Notes under the pieces: generated by a model
Databases searched by the model: none
The model's input: only the letters and a program-made list of their open reading frames with translations
Told to the model about the DNA's origin: nothing
Source of the DNA: Colletes latitarsis
Lineage: Eukaryota > Arthropoda > Insecta > Hymenoptera > Colletidae
Direction: 5' to 3'
NCBI RefSeq assembly: GCF_051014445.1
Contig: NW_027488370.1
Coordinates: 930,001 to 994,000, forward strand
Length of the DNA: 64,000 nt
Translations under genes and position numbers: made by a program
Shown: in pieces, positions 13,501-26,800 of the stretch
Layout of the letters: the number at the start of each line of letters is the position of its first letter
Numbering within the stretch: position 1 is the first letter of the stretch

Positions 13501-15542
13501 TAGTTGTCGGCCAGATCCTGGGTTTTTTCTGGTTTGGATCCCGTAGTAATGTGGTTCCACACCGAAACAGTCAATTAAACCTGTTTGCGATTAATATTTT
13601 ACAGGATATCGCCGGTTATGTCTGGGTTAGGTCTGGTATTTGCCCTCATCTGGCTCGTACATTCGCATTTTTCGCATAGTTGTCGGCCAGATCCTGGGTC
13701 TTTTCAGGTTTGGATCCCGTAGTAATATGGTTCCACACCGAAAGTGTCAATTAAACCCGGCAGCGATTAATATTTTATAGGATAACGCCGGTGATGTCTG
13801 GGTTAGGTCTGGTATTTTCCCTCATCTGGCTCGTACTTTCGCATTTTTCGCATACTTGTTGGCCAGATCTTGGGTTTTTTATGGATTGGATCCCGTCGTA
13901 ATGTGGTTCCACAGCGAAACAGTCAATTAAACCTGGTTGCGATTAATATTTTAGAGGATAACGCCGGCTATGTCTAGGTTAGGTCTGGTATTTGACCTCA
14001 TCTGTCTCGTACTTTCGCGTATTTCGCATACTTGTTGTACAGATCCTGGCCGATTTCTGATTTGGATCCCGTAGTAATGTGGTACCACACTGAAACAGTC
14101 AATAAAAGCTGGTTCCGATTAGTATTTTAGCTGATAACGGTGGTTATGTCTGTGTTAGTTCTGGTATTTGCAATCATCTGGCTCATACTTTCGCGTTTTT
14201 CGTACATTTGTTGGCCAGATCCTGGCCCTTTTCTTGTTTGGATCACGTAGTAATGTGGTACCACACTGAAACAGTCAATAGAAGCCGGTTGCGATAAGTA
14301 TTTTAGAGGATATCGCTGGTTATGTCTGGGTTAGTTCTGGTATTTGCTATCATCTGGCATATACTTTCGCGTCTTTCGCATACTTGTTGGCCAGATCCTG
14401 GGTTTTTTCTGGTTTGTATCCCGTAGTAATGAGGTTCCACACCGAAACAGTCAATTAAACTGGTTGCGATTAATACCTTAGAGGATAACGCCGGTTATCT
14501 CTCGGGTAGGTCTGGGATTTGTCCTCATCTGGCTTGTATTTTCGCGTTTTTCGCATACTTGTTGGCCAGTTCCTGGACTTTTTCTGGCATGGACCACGTA
14601 GGAATGTTGTACCACACCGAAACAGTCAATTAAACCTCGTTGCGGATAATATTTTAGAGGATAACGCTGGTTATGTCTGGGACAGTTCTGGTATTTGCAA
14701 TCATCTGGCTCGTACTTTCGCATTTTTCGCAAACTTGTTGGCCAGATCCTGGCCTTTTTCTGGCTTGGACCACGTAGTAACGTGGTTCCACACCGAAACA
14801 GTCAATTAAACCTGTATGCGATTAATATTTTACAGGATATCGCCGGTTATGTCTGGGTTAGGTCTGGTATTTGCCCCCATCTGGCTCGTACATTCGCATT
14901 TTTCGCATACTTGTTGGCCAGATCCTGGGTTTTTTCTGGTTTGTATCCCGTAGTAATGAGGTTCCACACCGAAACAGTCAATTAAACTGGTTGCGATTAA
15001 TACTTTAGAGGATAACGCCGGTTATCTCTCGGGTAGGTCTGGGATTTGTCCTCATCTGGCTTGTACTTTCGCGTTTTTCGCATACTTGTTGACCAGATCC
15101 TGGCCTTTTTCTGGTCTGGATTACGTAGTAATGTGGCACCACACTGAAACAGTCAATAGAAGCTGGTTCCAATTAGTATTTTAGAGGATAACGCTGGTAA
15201 TGTCTGGGTTAGTTCTGGTATTTGCAATCATCTGGCTCCTACATTCGTGTTTTTCGCATACTTGTTGACCAAATCCTGGGATTCTTCAGGTTTTGATCCC
15301 GTAGCAATGTGGTTCCACACCGAAACGGTCAATTAAACCCGGCAGCGATTAATATTTTATAGGATAACGCCGGTGATGTCTGGGTTAGGTCTGGTATTTT
15401 CCCGCATCTGGCTCGTACTTTCGCATTTTTCGCATACTTGTTGGCCAGATCTTGGGTTTTTTGTGGATTGGATCCCGTCGTAATGTGGTTCCACACCGAA
15501 ACAGTCAATTAAACCTGTTTGCGATTTATATTTTAGAGGATA
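10299..15542 (+). repeat. Family A long block c, copy 1
   Basis: Matches 23,832-29,075 at offset 13,533 bp (about 77 monomers), checked at 10,299, 13,113, 13,464, 14,695 and 15,452. It contains the 3-monomer series at 11,251-12,697. The offset differs from block b by 880 bp, which is the length of five extra monomers in the downstream copy. Confidence 0.84.
11251..12697 (+). repeat. 3-monomer higher-order repeat, ~3 copies (528 bp each)
   Basis: Units start at 11,251, 11,779 and 12,307, each GGATCACGTAGTAATG followed by CACACTGAAGCAGTCAATAG, giving an exact 528-bp period. The three monomer types are the GAAGCAGTC monomer, a GGACCAAGTAG monomer with TTGGACAGATCCTGG, and a GGATTACGTAG monomer with GTGGCACCAC. 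Similarity extends left to about 11,100. The series ends when AATAAAAGC is replaced by AATAGAAGC near 12,697. Confidence 0.85.
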
Positions 15543-18011
15543 TCGCCGGTAATGTCTGGGTTAGGTCTGGTATTTGCCCTCATCTGGCTCGTACTTTCGC
15601 ATTTTTCGCAAACTTCTTGGCCAGATCCTGGCCGATTTCTGATTTGGATCCCGTAGTAATGTGGTACCACACTGAAACAGTCAATTAAACCTGATTGCGA
15701 TTAGTATTTTAGAGGATAACGCCGGTTATGTCACGGTTAATTCTAGGATTTGCCGTCATCTGTCTGGTACTTTCGCGTATTTCACATACTTGTTGGCCAG
15801 ATCCTCGGTTTTTTCGGGTTTGGATCACGTAGTAATGTGGGACCACATTGAAACAGTTAATTAAACCTGGTTGCGATTAATATTTTAGAGGATAACGCTG
15901 GTCATTTCTCGGTTAGGTCTGGGATTTGCCCCCATCTGGCTCGTACTTTCGCATTTTTCGCAAACATGTTGGCCAGATCCTGGCCTATTTCTGATATGGA
16001 TCCCGTAGTAATGTGGTACCACACTGAAACAGTCAATAAAAGCTGGTTCCGATTAGTATTTTAGAGGATAACGGTGGTTATGTCTGTGTTAGTTCTGGTA
16101 TTTGCAATCATCTGGCCCATACTTTCGCGTTTTTCGCATACTTGTTGGCAGATCCTGGCCTTTTTCTGGCTTGGACCACGTAGTAATGTGGTACCACATC
16201 GAAACTGTCAATTAAACCTGGTTGCGAATAATATTTTAGAGGATAACGCTGGTTATGTCTGGGATAGTTCTGGTATTTGCAATCACCTGGTTCATACTTT
16301 CGCGTTTTTCGCATAGTTGTTGGCCAGATCCTGGGTTTTTTCTGGTTTGGATCCCGTAGTAATGTGGTTCCACACCGATACAGTCAATTAAACCTGTTTG
16401 CGATTAATATTTTACAGGATATCGCCGGTGATGTCAGGGTTAGGTCTGGTATTTTCCCTCATCTGGCTCGTACTTTCGCATTTTTCGCATACTTGTCGGC
16501 CAGATCTTGGGTTTTTTGTGGATTGGATCCCGTCGTAATGTGGTTCCACACCGAAACAGACAATTAAACCTGGTTGCGATTAATATTTTAGAGGATAACG
16601 CCGGTTATGTCTAGGTTAGGTCTGGTATTTGCCCTCATCTGGCTCGTACTTTCGCATTTTTCGCAAACTTGTTGGCCAGATCCTGCGTTTTATCTGGTTT
16701 GGATGCCGTAGTAATCAGGTTCCACACCGAAACAGCCAATTGAACTGGTTGCGATTAATATTTTAGAGGATAACGCCGGTTATGTCTCGGTGTGGTCTGG
16801 GATTTGCCCTCATCTGGCTCGTACTTTCGCGTTTTTCGCATACTTGTTGGCCAGATCCTGGCCTTGTTCCGGTTTGGATCACGTAGTAATATGGTACCAC
16901 ACTGAAACAGTCAATAGAAGCTGGATCCGATTAGTATTTTAGAGAATAACGCTGGTTATGTCTGGGTTAGTTCTGGTATTTGCAATCATCTGGCTCATAC
17001 TTTCGCGTTTTTCGCATACTTGTTGGCCAGATCCTGCGTTTTATCTGGTTTGGATGCCGTAGTAATCAGGTTCCACACCGAAACAGCCAATTGAACTGGT
17101 TGCGATTAATATTTTAGAGGATAACGCCGGTTATGTCTCGGTGAGGTCTGGGATTTGCCCTCATCTGGCTCGTACTTTCGCATTTTTCGCTTACTTGTTG
17201 GCCTGATCCTAGACTTTTTATGGTTTGGATCACGTAGTAATGTGGTACCACACTGAAACAGTCAATAGAAGCTGGATCCGATTAGTATCTTAGAGGATAA
17301 CGCTGGTTATATCTCGGTCAGGTCTGGGATTTGCCCTCATCTGACTCGTACTTTCGCACTTTTCGCATACTTGTTGGCCAGATCCTGGGCTTTCTCTGGT
17401 TTGGATCACGTAGTAATGTGGTACCACACTGTCAATAAAAGCTGGTTCCGCTTGGTATTTGTGGGGATAACGCCGGTTATGTCTCGGTTAGGTCTGGGAT
17501 TTGCCCTCATCTGACACGTACTTTCGCACTTTTCGCATAGTTGTTGGCCAGATCCTGGCCTTGTTCTGGTTTGGATCACGTAGTAATGTGGTACCACACT
17601 GAAGCAGTCAATAGAAGCTGGTTGCGATAAGTATTTTAGAGGAAATCGCTGGTTATGTCTGGGTTAGTTCTGGTATTTGCTATCATCTGGCATATACTTT
17701 CGCGTTTTTCGCAAACTTGTTGGACAGATCCTGGTCTTTTTCTGGCTTGGACCAAGTAGTAATGTGGGACCACATTGAAACTGTCAATTAAACCTGGTTG
17801 CGATTAGTATTTTAGAGGATAACGCCGGTTATGTCTCGCTTAGGTCTAGGATTTGCCGTCATCTGTCTCGGACTTTCGCGTATTTCGCATACTTGTTGGC
17901 CAGATCCTGGCCGATTTCTGGTTTGGATTACGTAGTAATGTGGCACCACACTGAAACAGTCAATAAAAGCTGTTTCCGATTAGTATTTTAGAGGATAACG
18001 GTGGTTATGTC
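14240..18011 (+). repeat. Family A long block a, copy 2
   Basis: Second copy of the block at the window start, about 81 monomers downstream. It carries the same rare markers in the same order: GAAGCCGGTTGCGATAAG, the GTCACGGTTAATTCTAGG monomer, a TTGGCAGATCCTGG monomer lacking one C (near 16,145), and the CTTGGTATTTGTGGGG monomer (near 17,450). Shared rare markers over 3.7 kb exclude independent origin from generic monomers. Confidence 0.85.
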
Positions 18012-18840
18012 TGTGTTAGTTCTGGTATTTGCAATCATCTGGCTCATACTTTCGCGTTTTTCGTACATTTGTTGGCCAGATCCTGGCCCTTTTCTTGTTT
18101 GGATCACGTAGTAATGTGGTACCACACTGAAACAGTCAATAGAAGCTGGTTGCGATATGTATTTTAGAGGATATCGCTGATATGCCTGGGTTAGTTCTGG
18201 TATTTGCTATCATCTGGCATATACTTTCGCGTTTTTCGCATACTTGTTGGCCAGACCCTGGGTTTTTTCTGGTTTGTATCCCGTAGTAATGAGGTTCCAC
18301 ACCGAAACAGTCAATTAAACTGGTTGCGATTAATACTTTAGAGGATAACGCCGGTTATCTCTCGGGTAGGTCTGGGATTTGTCCTCATCTGGCTTGTACT
18401 TTCGCGTTTTTCGCATACTTGTTGGCCAGTTCCTGGACTTTTTCTGGCATGGACCACGTAGGAATGTTGTACCACACCGAAACAGTCAATTAAACCTCGT
18501 TGCGGATAATATTTTAGAGGATAACGCTGGTTATGTCTGGGATAGTTCTGGTATTTGCAATCACCTGGTTCATACTTTCGCGTTTTTCGCATAGTTGTTG
18601 GCCAGATCCTGGGGTTTTTTCTGGTTTGGATCCCGTAGTAATGTGGTTCCACACCGAAACAGTCAATTGAACCTGTCCGATTAATATTTTACAGGATATC
18701 GCCGGTTATGTCTGGGTTAGGTCTGGCATTTGCCCTCATCTGGCTCGTACATTCGCATTTTTCGCATAGTTGTCGGCCAGATCCTGGGTTTTTTCTGGTT
18801 TGGATCCCGTAGTAATGTGGTTCCACACCGAAACAGTCAA
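18012..18840 (+). repeat. Copy of 12,746-13,574 (offset 5,266 bp)
   Basis: Five monomers carrying TTCGTACATTTGTTGGCC, GCTGATATGCCTGGG and GTTGCGATATGTATTTTAG match 12,746-13,574 at offset 5,266 (about 30 monomers). This segment is wedged between the block-a and block-b copies, so the second large unit is a recombined mosaic rather than a simple duplicate. Confidence 0.8.
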
Positions 18841-21800
18841 TCAAACCTGGTTGCGATTAATATTTTAGAGGATAACGCCGGCTATGTCTAGGTTAGGTCT
18901 GGTATTTGACCTCATCTGTCTCGTACTTTCGCGTATTTCGCATACTTGTTGGCCAGATCCTGGCCGATTTCTGATTTGGATCCCGTAGTAATGTGGTACC
19001 ACACTGAAACAGTCAATAAAAGCTGGTTCCGATTAGTATTTTAGCTGATAACGGTGGTTATGTCTGTGTTAGTTCTGGTATTTGCAATCATCTGGCTCAT
19101 ACTTTCGCGTTTTTCGTACATTTGTTGGCCAGATCCTGGCCCTTTTCTTGTTTGGATCACGTAGTAATGTGGTAGCACACTGAAACAGTCAATAGAAGCC
19201 GGTTGCGATAAGTATTTTAGAGGATATCGCTGGTTATGTCTGGGTTAGTTCTGGTATTTGTCCTCATCTGGCTCGTACTTTTGCGTTTTTCGCATACTTG
19301 TTGGCCAGATCCTGGCCTTTTTCTGGTTTGGATCCCGTAGTAACGCGGTACCACACCGAAACAGTCAATTAAACCTGGTTGCGATTAATATTTTAGAGAA
19401 TAACGCCGGTTATGTCTCGGGTAGGTCTGGGATTTGTCCTCATCTGGCTTGTATTTTCGCGTTTTTCGCATACTTGTTGGCCAGTTCCTGGACTTTTTCT
19501 GGCATGGACCACGTAGGAATGTTGTACCACACCGAAACAGTCAATTAAACCTCGTTGCGGATAATATTTTAGAGGATAACGCTGGTTATGTCTGGGACAG
19601 TTCTGGTATTTGCAATCATCTGGCTCGTACTTTCGCATTTTTCGCAAACTTGTTGGCCAGATCCTGGCCTTTTTCTGGCTTGGACCACGTAGTAACGTGG
19701 TTCCACACCGAAACAGTCAATTAAACCTGTATGCGATTAATATTTTACAGGATATCGCCGGTTATGTCTGGGTTAGGTCTGGTATTTGCCACCATCTGGC
19801 TCGTACATTCGCATTTTTCGCATACTTGTTGGCCAGATCCTGGGTTTTTTCTGGTTTGTATCCCGTAGTAATGAGGTTCCACACCGAAACAGTCAATTAA
19901 ACTGGTTGCGATTAATACTTTAGAGGATAACGCCGGTTATCTGTCGGGTAGGTCTGGGATTTGTCCTCATCTGGCTTGTACTTTCGCGTTTTTCGCATAC
20001 TTGTTCACCAGATCCTGGCCTTTTTCTGGTTTGGATTACGTAGTAATGTGGCACCACACTGAAACAGTCAATAGAAGCTGGTTCCTATTAGTATTTTAGA
20101 GGATAACGCTGGTAATGTCTGGGTTAGTTCTGGTATTTGCAATCATCTGGCTCCTACATTCGTGTTTTTCGCATACTTGTTGACCAAATCCTGGGATTCT
20201 TCAGGTTTTGATCCCGTAGCAATGTGGTTCCACACCGAAACGGTCAATTAAACCCGGCAGCGATTAATATTTTAAAGGATAACGCCGGTGATGTCTGGGT
20301 TAGGTCTGGTATTTTCCCGCATCTGGCTCGTACTTTCGCATTTTTCGCATACTTGTTGGCCAGATCTTGGGTTTTTTGTGGATTGGATCCCGTCGTAATG
20401 TGGTTCCACACCGAAACAGTCAATTAAACCTGTTTGCGATTTATATCTTAGAGGATATCGCCGGTAATGTCTGGGTTAGGTCTGGTATTTGCCCTCATCT
20501 GGCTCGTACTTTCGCATTTTTCGCAAACTTCTTGGCCAGATCCTGGCCGATTTCTGATTTGGATCCCGTAGTAATGTGGTACCACACTGAAACAGTCAAT
20601 TAAACCTGATTGCGATTAGTATTTTAGAGGATAACGCCGGTTATGTCACGGTTAATTCTAGGATTTGCCGTCATCTGTCTGGTACTTTCGCGTATTTCAC
20701 ATACTTGTTGGCCAGATCCTCGGTTTTTTCGGGTTTGGATCACGTAGTAATGTGGGACCACATTGAAACAGTTAATTAAACCTGGTTGCGATTAATATTT
20801 TAGAGGATAACGCTGGTCATTTCTCGGTTAGGTCTGGGATTTGCCCCCATCTGGCTCGTACTTTCGCATTTTTCGCAAACTTGTTGGCCAGATCCTGGCC
20901 TATTTCTGATATGGATCCCGTAGTAATGTGGTACCACACTGAAACAGTCAATAAAAGCTGGTTCCGATTAGTATTTTAGAGGATAACGGTGGTTATGTCT
21001 GTGTTAGTTCTGGTATTTGCAATCATCTGGCCCATACTTTCGCGTTTTTCGCATACTTGTTGGCAGATCCTGTCCTTTTTCTGGCTTGGACCACGTAGTA
21101 ATGTGGTACCACATCGAAACTGTCAATTAAACCTGGTTGCGAATAATATTTTAGAGGATAACGCTGGTTATGTCTGGGATAGTTCTGGTATTTGCAATCA
21201 CCTGGTTCATACTTTCGCGTTTTTCGCATAGTTGTTGGCCAGATCCTGGGTTTTTTCTGGTTTGGATCCCGTAGTAATGTGGTTCCACACCGAAACAGTC
21301 AATTAAACCTGTTTGCGATTAATATTTTACAGGATATCGCCGGTTATGTCTGGGCTAGGTCTGGTATTTGCCCTCATCTGGCTCGTACATTCGCATTTTT
21401 CGCATAGTTGTCGGCCAGATCCTGGGTTTTTTGTGGATTGGATCCCGTCGTAATGTGGTTCCACACCGAAACAGTCAATTAAACCTGGTTGCGATTAATA
21501 TTTTAGAGGATAACGCCGGTTATGTCTAGGTTAGGACTGGTATTTGCCCTCATCTGGCTCGTACTTTCGCATTTTTCGCTTACTTGTTGGCCTGATCCTA
21601 GCCTTTTTATGGTTTGGATCACGTAGTAATGCGGTACCACACCAAAACAGTCAATTAAACCTGGTTGCGATTAATATTGTAGAGGATAACGCCGGTTATG
21701 ACTCTGTTAGGTCTGGTATTTGCCCTCATTTGGCTCGTGCTTTCGCATTTTTCGCATACTTGTTGGCCAGACCCTGGCCTTTTTCTGGTTTGGACCACGT

Positions 21801-23161
21801 AGTAATGTGGTACCACACCGAAACTGTCAATTAAACCTGGGTCCGATTAATATTTTAGAGGATAACGCGGGTTATGTCTGGTTTAGGTCTGGTATTTGCC
21901 CTCATCTGACTCGTACATTCGCATTTTTCGCATAGTTGTTGGCCAGATCCTGGGTTTTTTCAGGTTTGGATCCCGTACTAATGTGGTTCCACACCGAAAC
22001 TGTCAATTAAACCTGGTTGCGATTAATATTTTAGAGGCTAACGCCGGTTATGTCTCGGTTAGGACTGGTATTTGTCCTCATTTGGCTCGTGCTTTCGCGT
22101 TTTTCGCATACTTGTTGGCCAGACCCTGGCCTTTTTCTGGTTTGGATTACGTAGTAATGTGGCACCACACTGAAACAGTCAATAGAAGCTGGTTCCGATC
22201 AGTATTTTAGAGGATAACGGTGGTTATATCTGGGTTAGTTCTGGTATTTGCAATCATCTGGCTCCTACATTCGCGTTTTTCGCATACTTGTTGGCCAAAT
22301 CCTGGGATTTTTCAGGTTTTGATCCCGTAGTAATGTGGTTCCACACCGAAACGGTCAATTAAACCCGGCTGCGATTAATATTTTATAGGATAACGCCGGT
22401 GATGTCTGGGTTAGGTCTGGTATTTTCCCTCATCTGGCTCGTACTTTCGCATTTTTCGCATACTTGTTTGCCAGATCTTGGGTTTTTTGTGGATTGGATC
22501 CCGTCGTAATGTGGTTCCACACCGAAACAGTCAATTAAACCTGGTTGCGATTAATATTTTAGAGGATAACGGTGGTTATGTCTGTGTTAGTTCTGGTATT
22601 TGCCCTCATCTGGCTCGTACTTTCGCATTTTTCGCATACTTGTTGGCCAGATCTTGGGATTTTTCAGGTTTTGATCCCGTAGTAATGTGGTTCCACACCG
22701 AAACGGTCAATTAAACCCGGCTGCGATTAATATTTTATAGGATAACGCCGGCTATGTCTATGTTAGGTCTGGTATTTGCCCTCATTTGGCTCGTGCTTTC
22801 GCATTTTTCGCTTACGTGTTGGCCTGATCCTAGCCTTTTTATGGTTTGGATCACGTAGTAATGTGGTTCCACACCGAAACAGTCAATTAAACCTGGTTGC
22901 GATTAATATTTTAGAGGATATCGCCGGTTATGTCTGGGTTAGGTCTGGTATTTGCCCTCATCTGGCTCGTACTTTCGCATTTTTCGCTTACTTGTTGGCC
23001 TGATCCTAGCCTTTTTATGGTTTGGATCACGTAGTAATGCGGTACCACACCGAAACAGTCAATTAAACCTGGTTGCGATTAATATTGTAGAGGATAACGC
23101 CGGTTATGTCTGGGTTAGGTCTGGTATTTGCCCTCATCTGGCTCGTACTTTCGCATTTTTC
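18841..23161 (+). repeat. Family A long block b, copy 2
   Basis: Second copy at offset 12,653 bp. It starts at TCAAACCTGGTTGCG, where the upstream neighbour (a copy of 12,746-13,574) ends, so two source segments are joined within one monomer at 18,836-18,841. A private change is GTGGTAGCACAC near 19,171, which breaks the dyad in that monomer. Confidence 0.84.
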
Positions 23162-23830
23162 GCATAGTTGTTGGCCAGATCCTGGGTTTTTTCAGGTTTG
23201 GATCCCGTACTAATGTGGTTCCACACCGAAACTGTCAATTAAACCTGGTTGCGATTAATATTTTAGAGGCTAACGCCGGTTATGTCTCGGTTAGGACTGG
23301 TATTTGTCCTCATTTGGCTCGTGCTTTCGCGTTTTTCGCATACTTGTTGGCCAGACCCTGGCCTTTTTCTGGTTTGGATCACGTAGTAATGTGGCACCAC
23401 ACTGAAACAGTCAATAGAAGCTGGTTCCGATTAGTATTTTAGAGGATAACGCTGGTTATATCTGGGTTAGTTCTGGTATTTGCAATCATCTGGCTCCTAC
23501 ATTCGCGTTTTTCGCATACTTGTTGGCCAAATCCTGGGATTTTTCAGGTTTTGATCCCGTAGTAATGTGGTTCCACACCGAAACGGTCAATTAAACCCGA
23601 CTGCGATTAATATTTTATAGGATAACGCCGGTGATGTCTGGGTTAGGTCTGGTATTTTCCCTCATCTGGCTCGTACTTTCGCATTTTTCGCATACTTGTT
23701 TGCCAGATCTTGGGTTTTTTGTGGATTGGATCCCGTCGTAATGTGGTTCCACACCGAAACAGTCAATTAAACCTGGTTGCGATTAATATTTTAGAGGATA
23801 ACGGTGGTTATGTCTGTGTTAGTTCTGGTA
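21929..23830 (+). repeat. 7-monomer tandem duplication, second copy partial
   Basis: Sequence from 23,161 repeats that from 21,929 at offset 1,232 bp (seven monomers), including the CCCGTACTAATG monomer. At about 23,830 it switches back to match 22,952 onward (offset 880). The result is a net gain of five monomers relative to the upstream block at 9,276-10,508. Confidence 0.78.
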
Positions 23831-23831
23831 T

Positions 23832-26800
23832 TTGCCCTCATCTGGCTCGTACTTTCGCATTTTTCGCTTACTTGTTGGCCTGATCCTAGCCTTTTTATGG
23901 TTTGGATCACGTAGTAATGCGGTACCACACCGAAACAGTCAATTAAACCTGGTTGCGATTAATATTGTAGAGGATAACGCCGGTTATGTCTGGGTTAGGT
24001 CTGGTATTTGCCCTCATCTGGCTCGTACTTTCGCATTTTTCGCAAACTTGTTGGCCAGATCCTGGCCTTTTTCTGGCTTGGACCAAGTAGTAATGTGGGA
24101 CCACACTGAAACAGTCAATTAAACCTGATTGCGATTAGTATTTTAGAGGATAACGCCGGTTATGTCTCGGTTAGGTCTAGGATTTGCCGTCATCTGTCTC
24201 GTACTTTCGCGTATTTCGCATACTTGTTGGCCAGATCCTGGGTTTTTTCGGGTTTGGATCACGTAGTAATGTTGGACCACATTGAAACAGTTAATTAAAC
24301 CTGGTTGCGATTAATATTTTAGAGGATAACGCTGGTCATTTCTCGGTTAGGTCTGGGATTTGCCCCCATCTGGCTCGTACTTTCGCATTTTTCGCATACT
24401 TGTTGGCCAGATCCTGGCCTTTTTCTGGCTTGGACCAAGTAGTAAAGTGGGACCACACTGAAACAGTCAATTAAACCTGGTTGCGAATAGTATTTTAGAG
24501 GATAACGCCTGTTATGTCTCGGTTAGGTCTAGGATTTGCCGTCATCTGTCTCGTACTTTCGCGTATTTCGCATACTTGTTTGCCAGAACCTGGCCTATTT
24601 CTGATATGGATCCCGTAGTAATGTGGTACCACACTGAAACAGTCAATAAAAGCTGGTTCCCATTAGTATTTTAGAGGATAACGGTGGTTATGTCTGTGTT
24701 AGTTCTGGTATTTGCAATCATCTGGGTCATACTTTCGCGTTTATCGTACACTTGTTGGCCAGATCCTGGCCCTTTTCTGGTTTGGATCACGTAGTAATGT
24801 GGTACCACACTGAAGCAGTCAATAGAAGCTGGTTGCGATAAGTATTTTAGAGGATATCGCTGGTTATGTCTGGGTTAGTTCTGGTATTTGCTATCATCTG
24901 GCATATACTTTCGCGTTTTTCGCAAACTTGTTGGACAGATCCTGGTCTTTTTCTGGCTTGGACCAAGTAGTAATGTGGGACCACATTGAAACTGTCAATT
25001 AAACCTGGTTGCGATTAGTATTTTAGAGGATAACGCCGGTTATGTCTCGCTTAGGTCTAGGATTTGCCGTCATCTGTCTCGGACTTTCGCGTATTTCGCA
25101 TACTTGTTGGCCAGATCCTGGCCGATTTCTGGTTTGGATTACGTAGTAATGTGGCACCACACTGAAACAGTCAATAAAAGCTGGTTCCGATTAGTATTTT
25201 AGAGGATATCGGTGGTTATGTCTGTGTTAGTTCTGGTATTTGCAATCATCTGGGTCATACTTTCGCGTTTATCGTACACTTGTTGGCCAGATCCTGGCCC
25301 TTTTCTGGTTTGGATCACGTAGTAATGTGGTACCACACTGAAGCAGTCAATAGAAGCTGGTTGCGATAAGTATTTTAGAGGATATCGCTGGTTATGTCTG
25401 GGTTAGTTCTGGTATTTGCTATCATCTGGCATATACTTTCGCGTTTTTCGCAAACTTGTTGGACAGATCCTGGTCTTTTTCTGACTTGGACCAAGTAGTA
25501 ATGTGGGACCACATTGAAGCTGTCAATTAAACCTGGTTGCGATTAGTATTTTAGAGGATAACGCCGGTTATGTCTCGGTTAGGTCTAGGATTTGCCGTCA
25601 TCTGTCTCGGACTTTCGCGTATTTCGCATACTTGTTGGCCAGATCCTGGCCGATTTCTGGTTTGGATTACGTAGTAATGTGGCACCACACTGAAACAGTC
25701 AATAAAAGCTGGTTCCGATTAGTATTTTAGAGGATAACGGTGGTTATGTCTGTGTTAGTTCTGGTATTTGCAATCATCTGGGTCATACTTTCGCGTTTAT
25801 CGTACACTTGTTGGCCAGATCCTGGCCCTTTTCTGGTTTGGATCACGTAGTAATGTGGTACCACACTGAAGCAGTCAATAGAAGCTGGTTGCGATAAGTA
25901 TTTTAGAGGATATCGCTGGTTATGTCTGGGTTAGTTCTGGTATTTGCTATCATCTGGCATATACTTTCGCGTTTTTCGCAAACTTGTTGGACAGATCCTG
26001 GTCTTTTTCTGACTTGGACCAAGTAGTAATGTGGGACCACATTGAAGCTGTCAATTAAACCTGGTTGCGATTAGTATTTTAGAGGATAACGCCGGTTATG
26101 TCTCGGTTAGGTCTAGGATTTGCCGTCATCTGTCTCGGACTTTCGCGTATTTCGCATACTTGTTGGCCAGATCCTGGCCGATTTCTGGTTTGGATTACGT
26201 AGTAATGTGGCACCACACTGAAACAGTCAATAGAAGCTGGTTCCTATTAGTATTTTAGAGGATAACGCTGGTTATATCTGGGTTAGTTCTGGTATTTGCA
26301 ATCATCTGGCTCATACTTTCGCGTTTTTCGTACATTTGTTGGCCAGATCCTGGCCCTTTTCTTGTTTGGATCACGTAGTAATGTGGTACCACACTGAAAC
26401 AGTCAATAGAAGCTGGTTGCGATATGTATTTTAGAGGATATCGCTGATATGCCTGGGTTAGTTCTGGTATTTGCTATCATCTGGCATATACTTTCGCGTT
26501 TTTCGCATACTTGTTGGCCAGACCCTGGGTTTTTTCTGGTTTGTATCCCGTAGTAATGAGGTTCCACACCGAAACAGTCAATTAAACTGGTTGCGATTAA
26601 TACTTTGGAGGATAACGCCGGTTATCTCTCGGGTAGGTCTGGGATTTGTCCTCATCTGGCTTGTACTTTCGCGTTTTTCGCATACTTGTTGGCCAGTTCC
26701 TGGACTTTTTCTGGCATGGACCACGTAGGAATGTTGTACCACACCGAAACAGTCAATTAAACCTCGTTGCGGATAATATTTTAGAGGATAACGCTGGTTA

